From contig JADKCV010000026.1 in assembly GCA_016718655.1 (NCBI GenBank), positions 1 through 64,000 on the forward strand: a stretch of 64,000 nt of DNA. The letters run 5' to 3'. Each line of letters starts with the position of its first letter. The first letter of the stretch is position 1. A program made the translations under genes and the position numbers. Of the stretch, positions 48,801-55,736 are shown piece by piece. The stretch comes from Flavobacteriales bacterium (GTDB taxonomy: Bacteria > Bacteroidota > Bacteroidia > Flavobacteriales_F > PHOS-HE28). The notes below the pieces were generated by a model. That model did no database searches and had not been told where the DNA came from. It worked only from the letters and a program-made list of their open reading frames with translations.

Positions 48801-49296
48801 GGCAGTCCGTACAGGTCAGGTTACCATGAGCCCCTACCAGTGCGAATCCGTTCTGCTCATGCAGATCCTGTACGTTGTGCACGATCCAATCCACGGATGT
48901 GTGACAGCGAGCGCAATCATTGCCAACGCTTGCGGCATGAACGTCAGTATGGCAGGCCGCACAGTCCATGGGTGTTGCATCGAAGACCAGAGTAGCATGG
49001 CACGACTTGCAATCCACCTGCGTATGGGTTCCTTCCAGCGGAAAATCCGTTGAATCATGTTTGAAGACGACAGAAGCAGCAGTCGCATCCACCAATGCTT
49101 GCTTTCCGCGTGACTTACCCTTGTGCTGCAGGGAACCGGCTCTAGCTTCCGTCCAGATCAGTGTGGAGTTCGTCCAACCCGCCGGAGTGTGGCACTTGGA
49201 ACAGTCCATGGTCAAGTTCTCGCCATGGGGAGATTGTGCTGTGACCCGCAAAGCGGTCAGCAGAACAAGCGCGACTATTTGTGACAGTCTGCGCAT
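45814..49296 (-). CDS. Giant multihaem cytochrome c (43 CxxCH in frame, about 46 intended)
   Basis: The 1160-residue product starts MRRLSQIVALVLLTALRVTA, a signal peptide; the ATG at 49296 is preferred over longer frames. It contains 43 CxxCH. Between about 47565 and 47740 the frame slips and returns; the other frames there encode three more CxxCH (CMQCH, CDACH, CTQCH), so about 46 haems were intended. The core is built of 145-residue, six-haem units (CMQCHANGFVG ... FPLTGQHTTVD), each with three paired three-haem halves. It is twice the size of the 22-haem paralogue, with the same ends. Extensive haem chains of this kind carry electrons over nanometre distances; the substrate and location are unknown. 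It overlaps the 20-haem gene by 22 bases. Confidence 0.88.
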   Translation of the reverse strand: MRRLSQIVALVLLTALRVTAQSPHGENLTMDCSKCHTPAGWTNSTLIWTEARAGSLQHKGKSRGKQALVDATAASVVFKHDSTDFPLEGTHTQVDCKSCHATLVFDATPMDCAACHTDVHAASVGNDCARCHTSVDWIVHNVQDLHEQNGFALVGAHGNLTCTDCHTAGNPLQFDRVGNDCFSCHQNDYATTISPDHAAAGFSTDCIECHDPMGAGWHTTNVVHDFFPLTMGHAIQDCAQCHTTGNFSDASPECLTCHQQDFNSTTNPNHQAAGFSTDCATCHTTAPGWSPATYDHTVWPLVGSHIPVSCDQCHNGNYSNTPNTCEGCHMPDYNSSVDPNHVTAGLPTDCAQCHNEGSWDNATFDHNLTDFPLTGMHVNVNCIECHAAGYTNTPTNCDACHMADYTGTVEPNHTQADFATDCTQCHTTDGWTPSSYDHMNATGFALNGSHANVNCNQCHSSGYVNTPNTCEGCHLPDYNATTGPNHVTAGFPTDCAMCHDEGSWSNATFDHNTTSFPLTGMHVHGGLYAVPRQGFANTPRTATRATWRTTPARWSPTTRRRTSARTARSAIPLMGGHPAFDHMNATGFALNGSHANVNCNQCHAAGYANTPNTCEACHLTDYNATTDPNHVTAGFPTDCALCHDEGNWSNATFDHNTTSFPLTGQHTTVDCIECHANGFVGTPTNCDACHMADYTGTVEPNHTQAQFSTDCTQCHTADGWTPSSYDHMNATGFALNGSHANVNCNQCHASGYTNTPNTCEGCHLPDYNATTDPNHVTAGFPTDCALCHDEGNWNTATFDHNTTAFPLTGQHTTVDCMQCHANGFVGTPTNCDACHMADYTGTVEPNHTQAQFSMDCTQCHTADGWTPSSYDHMNATGFALNGSHANVNCNQCHAAGYTNTPNTCEGCHLPDYNATTDPNHVTAGFPTDCALCHDEGNWNTATFDHNTTAFPLTGQHTTVDCMQCHANGFVGTPTNCDACHMADYNATTAPNHAQSGFPTDCAQCHSSSAWTPATFDHDDTGFPLTGQHVNASCNQCHANGYAGTPTDCGSCHLTDYNSATNPNHAGEGYPMDCTMCHSTAAWDPSTFNHDSQYFPIYSGNHNGEWNTCVDCHTSPGDFSTFSCIDCHEHDNQNSVDNDHQGESGYSYNSAACFNCHPNGN
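46348..47217 (-). repeat. 435-bp tandem repeats in the giant cytochrome gene
   Basis: Two adjacent units (from about 46348 and 46783) differ at only a few bases, and a third, partial and more divergent copy follows from about 47218. Each unit encodes 145 residues and six CxxCH motifs. Such repeats are also a likely source of assembly error or copy-number change. Confidence 0.88.
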
Positions 49297-50861
49297 TCGA
49301 AGCGTTCGATCTTGAAGGTTGGCACCTTTCCATCCGCAGCCACAACGTGGCATTCGCGGCAATCCACGGTCACGTGTTCTCCCACCAACGGGAATTTGGT
49401 GAGATCATGATCAAAGAGCTTGGGGAACCAGTTTTCCGCGACATGGCATCGCTTGCAATCGGTCACACCGTTCACAACGAAGTCCTCACCGTGCACATTG
49501 TCGTGGCAGTCTACGCAGGTTGATCCAAGGTTCCGGAAGGTCCAGTTCTTCCCGTCCTTCATGTGACATTCGAAGCAGGGTGTGGCCTGGTGTGCACCCT
49601 CCAGCGGGAAGGGGGTCTCCTTGTGCTGCTCGAGGCTGAACATACTGACCTCGAACCCGTCGGTGAGGAAATGGCATTCCACGCAATCCGGGTTCACCCC
49701 GTTCTTGGTGAATTCGCCTTTGTGGAAATCCTCATGGCAACGGCTGCACGCGTCGAACACGATGGGTTCGGTGTAGGGTCCCTTGTGGCACTTCTTGCAC
49801 TCCACATCGGTGTGTTTGCCTTGCAGTGGATAATCCGTGAGGTTGTGGTCGAAATTGTCCATGGAGAGCAAGGCCTTGAACCCCTTCTCCTGGTGGCATT
49901 TGGCGCAGTCTGTGCCGAACTTCCCTTCATGCGGATCCTTGTGGCACGTGGCACAATTGTTCATCGCCACACCGGCTCGGTCCTGGAATACCAGTAGCGG
50001 ATCGCTCGTTCGCTTGTGGCATTCGAAACAGTCCGTGGTCTTGTGTTTTCCATTCAACTTGAACGGAGTGGTGCTGTGATCGAACCGGTCCTTACCTGCG
50101 AACACATTGAAGGACTCCTCAGTATGGCATTGCGCACAGGCATTCGTGAAGTGCGACTTGTGTGGATCGTCGTGGCACGATTTGCAATCGGCATGCGGCA
50201 CCTCATTGAAGGCTTGGAATTGTTTGCCGTTCCGTGTGGTCACAGCATGGCACTCTTTGCAATCCACCGGTATGTGCTTCCCCTTCAGCTTGAAATCGGT
50301 CTTGTCGTGATCGAAGGCACTGGCTGGTTTGAACGCCTCCATCCCGTGACAATCCAAGCACTTGTTGGACATGGTGCCTTGGTGGTGATCATCATGGCAG
50401 GGAACGCAAGCCTGCTCCAGTCCCATGAAGGTCTTGGTACGCAACTTCAACTTCCTGTCCGCGATATTATCCGGCTTGTGGCATTCGCGGCAATCCACAG
50501 GCTTGTGCGCTCCCTTCAGTGGATACCCCGTGAGACCATGGTCGAACGTCTTCTCATCGAACCGCACCATCTCGAACTTGCGGCCATGGTGTTCGCTATG
50601 GCAGGTGAAGCAGTCTTTTGCTTTAACGTCCTTGCTGGCATGGTATCCTTTCTTCTTCGTGATCAACGCTTGGATGTCCTTGTGGCATTCCAAGCACTTG
50701 GCGTTGGTCACCTTGTTGCCCAGATCATGGCACTGGGTGCAATTGCTCATGCCCTCCAGCTTGGCATGGGCCGTGGTCAGGTCGCCAGGGGACAATTGGG
50801 CGCGCGCGCCCAACGCCAGGGTAGCCAGCACGAAAAGGAGATATGCCCTCAGCGTGTTCAC
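49275..50861 (-). CDS. 20-haem c-type cytochrome
   Basis: The 528-residue product has a signal peptide (LLFVLATLALGARAQ) and 20 CxxCH motifs in regularly spaced modules, each followed by HF-type histidines (FDHDKTDFKLKGKHIP, FDHSTTPFKLNGKHKT) that could act as distal ligands. Its lysine-rich surface differs from the neutral or acidic giant cytochrome. Its stop overlaps the giant gene's start, and its start overlaps the FeS/FAD gene by ATGA. It probably takes electrons from the membrane module and passes them on; this is inferred from order. Confidence 0.92.
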   Translation of the reverse strand: MNTLRAYLLFVLATLALGARAQLSPGDLTTAHAKLEGMSNCTQCHDLGNKVTNAKCLECHKDIQALITKKKGYHASKDVKAKDCFTCHSEHHGRKFEMVRFDEKTFDHGLTGYPLKGAHKPVDCRECHKPDNIADRKLKLRTKTFMGLEQACVPCHDDHHQGTMSNKCLDCHGMEAFKPASAFDHDKTDFKLKGKHIPVDCKECHAVTTRNGKQFQAFNEVPHADCKSCHDDPHKSHFTNACAQCHTEESFNVFAGKDRFDHSTTPFKLNGKHKTTDCFECHKRTSDPLLVFQDRAGVAMNNCATCHKDPHEGKFGTDCAKCHQEKGFKALLSMDNFDHNLTDYPLQGKHTDVECKKCHKGPYTEPIVFDACSRCHEDFHKGEFTKNGVNPDCVECHFLTDGFEVSMFSLEQHKETPFPLEGAHQATPCFECHMKDGKNWTFRNLGSTCVDCHDNVHGEDFVVNGVTDCKRCHVAENWFPKLFDHDLTKFPLVGEHVTVDCRECHVVAADGKVPTFKIERFECADCHK

Positions 50862-52201
50862 GTGTGTTTCTTCACGATGTGGCCGAAGCGTTTTGTGATC
50901 TCGATGCCTGCTTTTTGCAGGAATCCCGTTGGCAGTTCACCACCAGCGAAAATGTAGACCAGGTCGTTCGCCAGCTGCTGAGTGTCCTCTCCCACTTTAC
51001 ACAGCACGGACTCGGGTGCGATGGAGACCAGGTTGGCCTTGTAAACGACCTTCATCTTCCCAGCATCGATCGCTGCGGTCACGGCTTCACGATTCTTGGG
51101 TTTGATACCAGCGAAATTCTCGTTGCGATTGACGAGGAGTACTTCATTGTCGTTCATCAACAACATGGCCGATTCCACACCGGCATCACCACCTCCCACA
51201 ACCACCACCTTCTTGCCGGAGATGTTCTCGGGCTCCAATAACCGGTAGGCAACTTTGGTCGACTCTTCACCAGGGATGCCCAATTTCCGTGGTGTTCCGC
51301 GGCGTCCAATGGCCAGTAGCACATTGTTGCAGATGTAGTCCTTGCCCACGTTGGTGGACAGCCTGAACGTGCCATCCTTCTGTGGCACGATGGCATCCAC
51401 CTTGGTATGCTCGGTGATCTCGATCTGGTGTTCGCTGATCACCTTCCGCCACAGCTGGAGCAGTTCATCCTTGGAGGTGTCGTACAACTTGACCTTGCCA
51501 TACAACGGCAGGTCCATCGGCGAGGTCATCACAAGCTTCGATCGCGGGAAGGTGTAAACGGTCCCGCCCAGGGAATCCTGTTCCAATGTGGCGCTGGTGA
51601 GGCCTTGCTTCTTCGCTTCCAACGTGGCCGAGATACCCGCTGGCCCAGCGCCGATGATCACCACATCGAGCACTCCTTCGGCCTTGGCCTTCTTGGTACT
51701 GGCGATGTTCTGCATGGCCTGCTTACCCTGTTCCACACCGTTCCTGATCAGGCCCATGCCACCGAGTTCACCGGCGATATAGATCCCCTTGATGTTGGTC
51801 TCGAAGGTCTGGTCCACATGTGGCAGATCGATACCACGTGTCTCTGTACCGATACGCAAGGAAATGGCCTGCACGGGACAGGCATGGAAGCAGGCGCCAT
51901 GGCCTACACAATTGCTGGCGAGGATGACCGTGGCCTTGCCATCCACGATGCCGAGGATGTCCTTCTCGGGACAATCGGCCACACACGCAGCGCTCCCGAT
52001 GCAGGTGTTGAGGTCGATGTACGGGTGCAGCGACACCGGTTCGAACATGCCTTCCTCTTTGGCCTTCGCCACTTTCTTCTCCACGATAGCCGACTTCCTG
52101 CTCAGGCTGCGCATGTAGAAGAAGATGGTGAGCCCGCAGAGCAGGATCACCGATCCATAGATCGCTATTTGTTCGATCAGCACTTCCATCAGAAGATCCA
52201 A
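50858..52201 (-). CDS. Membrane-anchored FeS/FAD pyridine-nucleotide oxidoreductase
   Basis: The 447-residue product has an N-terminal helix (IAIYGSVILLCGLTIFFYM), then a two-cluster ferredoxin domain (CIGSAACVADCPEKDILG and CVGHGACFHACPVQAI, residues about 66-110), then an FAD/NAD(P) oxidoreductase module of thioredoxin-reductase type: IIGAGPAGISATLEAK near residue 183 and VVVGGGDAGVESAMLL near 335 as Rossmann motifs. No redox-active CxxC of true thioredoxin reductase is seen. It likely moves electrons from NAD(P)H to the FeS clusters and on to haem partners. Such a ferredoxin-FAD fusion next to multihaem cytochromes is unusual. Confidence 0.85.
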   Translation of the reverse strand: MDLLMEVLIEQIAIYGSVILLCGLTIFFYMRSLSRKSAIVEKKVAKAKEEGMFEPVSLHPYIDLNTCIGSAACVADCPEKDILGIVDGKATVILASNCVGHGACFHACPVQAISLRIGTETRGIDLPHVDQTFETNIKGIYIAGELGGMGLIRNGVEQGKQAMQNIASTKKAKAEGVLDVVIIGAGPAGISATLEAKKQGLTSATLEQDSLGGTVYTFPRSKLVMTSPMDLPLYGKVKLYDTSKDELLQLWRKVISEHQIEITEHTKVDAIVPQKDGTFRLSTNVGKDYICNNVLLAIGRRGTPRKLGIPGEESTKVAYRLLEPENISGKKVVVVGGGDAGVESAMLLMNDNEVLLVNRNENFAGIKPKNREAVTAAIDAGKMKVVYKANLVSIAPESVLCKVGEDTQQLANDLVYIFAGGELPTGFLQKAGIEITKRFGHIVKKHT

Positions 52202-53046
52202 CGATAACCGAAAGCCAGTGTGACCGCCACGTGGATGACCAGAACGATCAGCATGATCAATGCGAAGGGCAGATGTGCCACGTGCCAGTATTTGAACAAT
52301 TTCTGCATGGTCTGAAGTCGCCCGATGCGATGCGAAAGCGCGAACTCCTCTTTCACCGTGCGGATGATCGAATCGCGTTCATCCACGGCCACATTACGGG
52401 CCTTCAGTGAACTTCGGATGGCTTGGACGGTATGCCGCTCTTCGAAGTACAGTTTGAAGAACGACCCCTTGCGCGTACCGTCGCCACCCGAGGAAGCAGC
52501 GGCCAACATGGGGACAAGTCCTTGATCCGAACCCAAGGTGCGCTCCAAGGTGCTAGCCAGCTCGGACCGCATCCCCTTCACCTCGTTCAGGCTGAGTTCA
52601 CGGCCTTCGATGGTGCGTGGGATCTGAATGTAGATGAACCTGCCGACGACCCCGCTGGCCACCACGGCCACCATGCTCCAGAAGGCCACGGAGACCAAGC
52701 CACCGAACTTGAATGCCGTGTGGAAAAGGATCAGGATGGGCCCCAGCGTACACAGGAAGATGTGGAACTCCAGCAGGTACTTGAGCCGCAATTGTTTCGC
52801 CATGAAGTTGTAACGTTTCCGGGCGATGTAGATCGTCACACCAAAAAGGATCATCAACGTACCCAGTATGCCGATACCGTGGCCATAGGCGCCGCTCGGT
52901 TTGAACCAATCGTGTCTGGGATGGTAGAAGCGCTCCTCCAGCGGAAGCTGATAGTAGCTGTAACCCGTATATCCCAAATAGACGGTCACCATGATCACAA
53001 TGGCCACCATGGAGATGATAAAAAGGGTATGGATGGTTCGAGTCAT
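52189..53046 (-). CDS. Cytochrome b-like membrane protein, first gene of the operon
   Basis: The 285-residue product has five membrane helices, with histidines in EFHIFLCTLGPILILFHTAF and WHVAHLPFALIMLIVLVIHV that suit haem binding. A 110-residue soluble insert (about residues 145-240: RTIEGRELSLNEVKGMRSEL ... IRTVKEEFALSHRIG) separates the helices, longer than the insert in the 199-residue relative at 39698. Its stop overlaps the start of the FeS/FAD gene, so both likely act as one membrane complex feeding the cytochromes. Confidence 0.86.
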   Translation of the reverse strand: MTRTIHTLFIISMVAIVIMVTVYLGYTGYSYYQLPLEERFYHPRHDWFKPSGAYGHGIGILGTLMILFGVTIYIARKRYNFMAKQLRLKYLLEFHIFLCTLGPILILFHTAFKFGGLVSVAFWSMVAVVASGVVGRFIYIQIPRTIEGRELSLNEVKGMRSELASTLERTLGSDQGLVPMLAAASSGGDGTRKGSFFKLYFEERHTVQAIRSSLKARNVAVDERDSIIRTVKEEFALSHRIGRLQTMQKLFKYWHVAHLPFALIMLIVLVIHVAVTLAFGYRWIF

Positions 53047-53216
53047 CTACTTAACAGGTGAAAAGAAACGGGCGCATCCATGAATTCCATCGATCGTACG
53101 GAACCCAAAACACACCACTCCGACACATGGGAGATCGAACGAGAACGACCGACCAGGAACTATCCTACAATGAACACGACGGTTTCATCGGTTCAAGGGA
53201 GGGCGTGAGCCCATGC

Positions 53217-53612
53217 TCAACAGGTCGGCCTTGGAGGCTGGAATACACCAACTCTGTGGCGGTCATTTCCCGACCCTTCCTCGTATGGGATAGGGATCAA
53301 CGGTGCTAGAACCTGTATGGTCCCGAACATGACCAATTCCTGAGCGAAAAAGTGAACAGGCACATGTCCTGTGTTGTGGAAAGGAAGCTCGCAATGACGG
53401 CCTTGGTCCTCCTGTTCATGTTCGGGATCAAGGAAATGCAGCACTAGGAACGCGCCCCAGGTCATGCCTCCTCCTGACTCGACAGCATGCTCTTGGAAGT
53501 GCGTGTTGAGTGCTGGTAGTCGAAGAAGTTCGAACATCCCTCCCGATGCCATCGCGGATAGAAGGAGATGCAGAGCGATGAAATATGCCCCTATCGACCT
53601 CATTGCTCGCAA
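53217..53612 (-). CDS. Small exported protein, paralogue of the gene at 32755-33141
   Basis: The 131-residue product has a signal-like N-terminus (IGAYFIALHLLLSAMASGG) and shares GGMFELLRLPALNTHFQEH, LVLHFLDPEHEQED and HCELPFH with the protein at 32755. The middle differs (VHFFAQELVMFGTIQVLAPL). It lies upstream of the electron-transfer operon on the same strand, but with a 170-base gap. It is rich in His and Glu. No function known. Confidence 0.72.
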   Translation of the reverse strand: MRAMRSIGAYFIALHLLLSAMASGGMFELLRLPALNTHFQEHAVESGGGMTWGAFLVLHFLDPEHEQEDQGRHCELPFHNTGHVPVHFFAQELVMFGTIQVLAPLIPIPYEEGSGNDRHRVGVFQPPRPTC

Positions 53613-53819
53613 ATTAAGCGAACGATCCGCTGTAGTGGCTTATCATTCCGTCCCTTTCGACGAACAGGCAGCATACGCCAGTCCGGCTGGAATGAACCAT
53701 CGCCAAGATCGATCGCATTGGTTCACGGTGATCAGGTCATTAGGCGGACCCGGAGACCACGGAGTGAACTATCCGTAGGTCTTGGTTCGTGCCATGCAAT
53801 TCAAGCACGAATGAGGCGC

Positions 53820-54278
53820 TCAACGCACCGGCCGAAAGAACGTGATCGTTCCTCGCTTCACATCGGCCATGATCAATTCGTAACGGCTCACCTTGCGGCC
53901 TTGGGGGCCGAAGTTCTGATGGGCCAAAAGGAAGCGTCCAGGGGCGAGCACCTCCAGCACGATGGCGGTATGTGGGCCGAGCGTCTCCCGAGCCATGCTC
54001 GTCGCGGTGCGATGCTCCACAAGGACCCGATCGAACTGAACGACATCCCCGCGTTCGACGGCGCCCACCTTCACCGGATCACCGAACGCATAAGCACCAT
54101 CCCATTTTGCACCAGCAGCGTTCAATGCCGCTTGGGCGAGGTCCCAGCATTCACCACGACCCACCTTGGTTCCCATGTGTGATTCCGCGTAAGCGGCCAC
54201 CGCCTCAGGAATACCAACGGATGGTTGAGCCGCCATCAGCAAGGGACAGCTCACAAGGAAGGCAATAAGGGATCGCAT
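53820..54278 (-). CDS. Secreted cysteine-peptidase-fold protein (BBC1/AIM3-like)
   Basis: The 152-residue product has a signal peptide (IAFLVSCPLLMAA), then GRGECWDLAQAALNAAGAKW with the candidate catalytic Cys, and TLGPHTAIVLEVL with the candidate His. This pattern is like the small BBC1/AIM3 cysteine-proteinase-fold domain found in many bacteria. Activity is not proven. The start at 54278 fits the signal peptide; the longer frame above is not needed. Confidence 0.75.
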   Translation of the reverse strand: MRSLIAFLVSCPLLMAAQPSVGIPEAVAAYAESHMGTKVGRGECWDLAQAALNAAGAKWDGAYAFGDPVKVGAVERGDVVQFDRVLVEHRTATSMARETLGPHTAIVLEVLAPGRFLLAHQNFGPQGRKVSRYELIMADVKRGTITFFRPVR

Positions 54279-54369
54279 GTCGAAGGAACGTGGGAATACC
54301 AAGCGGTGGTATGGCAGGCCTGCGAAGGTGTTCCTTTCCGACATTCCGTTCCGCGGGGCGCCTGTTGGA

Positions 54370-55626
54370 CTACAATCCCAATAGCACCTCCCCCGGATCC
54401 TTCCCGCCGAAGACCAGCTTGTTCGGATCCTCGATCATCTCCTTCACCTTGTAAAGGAAGCTCACGCTCTCCTTGCCGTCGATGATGCGGTGATCGTAGC
54501 TGAGGGCAACATACATGATGGGACGGATCACCACCTGACCGTTCACGGCCACGGGACGTTCCACGATGTTGTGCATGCCAAGTATCGCGCTTTGCGGCGG
54601 GTTGAGGATCGGTGTGCTGAGCATGCTGCCGAACACACCTCCGTTGGTGATGGTGAAGGTGCCTCCGGTCATCTCATCGATGCTGAGCTTGCCATCGCGC
54701 GCCTTGATCGCGAGTTCCTTGATCCTCGCTTCGATCTCGGCCAACGTCATCCGTTCCGCGTTACGCACCACCGGGACCATCAGGCCTTTCGGACTGCTCA
54801 CCGCGATACCGATATCAGCGTAATCGAAGGTGATGATCTCCTCCCCGCTGATCTGTCCACCCACGTTGGGGTAGAGGCGCAGCGCCTCGGTCACCGCCTT
54901 GGTGAAGAAGCTCATGAAGCCCAGGTTCACGCCCTTCTGCTCCTTGAACTTGTCCTTGTACTTATCCCGAAGTGCCATCACGGCGCTCATGTCCACCTCA
55001 TTGAAGGTGGTGAGCATCGCGGTCTGGTTCTTCACGCTCACCAAGCGTTCGGCCACCTTCTTGCGCAGCGTGGTCATCTTGGCGCGACTGTCGTTGCGGG
55101 TACCGCCCCAGCCGTTCATCAGCTTGCCGCCTGCATCCACGCCACCGGCGATGTAGGCTTCCACATCGCTCTTGGTGATGCGTCCATTGGGGCCACTGCC
55201 TTTCACCTTGCTGGCATCCACGCCTTTCTCATCAAGCATGGCCTTGGCCACCGGTGTGGCGTGCGCGGCTGTCGCAGGAGCAGGAGCAGGGGAAGCGGCG
55301 GGTGCGGCGGCGGGGGCAGCAGCAGCGGCAGCGGGCTTCTTTGCCTCCTGCGCCTGCACCTGTGCCTTGGGTTTCACCTCGGCCTTCACGCTCGTATCGA
55401 TCTTCGCCACCACATCACCGACGTTCACCGTGGCATCGGCTGCGGCAAGCAATTCGATCCGCCCTTCCGCTTCCGCGCTCAGTTCCAGGGTGGCCTTGTC
55501 GCTATCGATCTCGGCGATCACCTGGTCCTTCTCCACCGTATCGCCGCTCTTCACAAGCCATTGTGCGATGCGCACCTCGCTGATGCTCTCTCCGGGACTG
55601 GGGACCTTGATGTCTACTGTGGCCAT
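54370..55626 (-). CDS. sucB: Dihydrolipoyl succinyltransferase, 2-oxoglutarate dehydrogenase E2
   Basis: The 418-residue product has an N-terminal lipoyl domain (lysine in DSDKATLEL, about residue 44), an Ala/Pro-rich linker, an E3-binding domain (LDEKGVDASKVKGSGPNGRI) and a catalytic core ending with the SYDHRIIDG active-site motif and FLYKVKEMIEDPNKL. The E2 core transfers succinyl groups to CoA in the TCA cycle. It follows sucA by 110 bases on the same strand and is expected to be co-transcribed. Confidence 0.97.
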   Translation of the reverse strand: MATVDIKVPSPGESISEVRIAQWLVKSGDTVEKDQVIAEIDSDKATLELSAEAEGRIELLAAADATVNVGDVVAKIDTSVKAEVKPKAQVQAQEAKKPAAAAAAPAAAPAASPAPAPATAAHATPVAKAMLDEKGVDASKVKGSGPNGRITKSDVEAYIAGGVDAGGKLMNGWGGTRNDSRAKMTTLRKKVAERLVSVKNQTAMLTTFNEVDMSAVMALRDKYKDKFKEQKGVNLGFMSFFTKAVTEALRLYPNVGGQISGEEIITFDYADIGIAVSSPKGLMVPVVRNAERMTLAEIEARIKELAIKARDGKLSIDEMTGGTFTITNGGVFGSMLSTPILNPPQSAILGMHNIVERPVAVNGQVVIRPIMYVALSYDHRIIDGKESVSFLYKVKEMIEDPNKLVFGGKDPGEVLLGL

Positions 55627-55736
55627 TGAAACTGGTATGGAGGAGGCGCTTGATCATTGGACACGCGCAAGCGGTGTCACGGCTGAAGAGCGCTCCGGTT
55701 CTACGTGGTTACGGGTTATTGGGACGCGTGTCGTGT

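Noticed and set aside
43957..49296. T9SS export of the multihaem cytochromes
   Set aside because: Their C-termini end in a haem motif (CFNCHPNGN) and lack the sorting domain found in other secreted proteins of the window.
38700..53046. Assignment as a standard MtrCAB, nitrite reductase (NrfA) or octahaem reductase system
   Set aside because: No catalytic CxxCK motif or recognisable MtrA, MtrB or MtrC features were seen; all haem motifs are CxxCH. A profile search would be needed.
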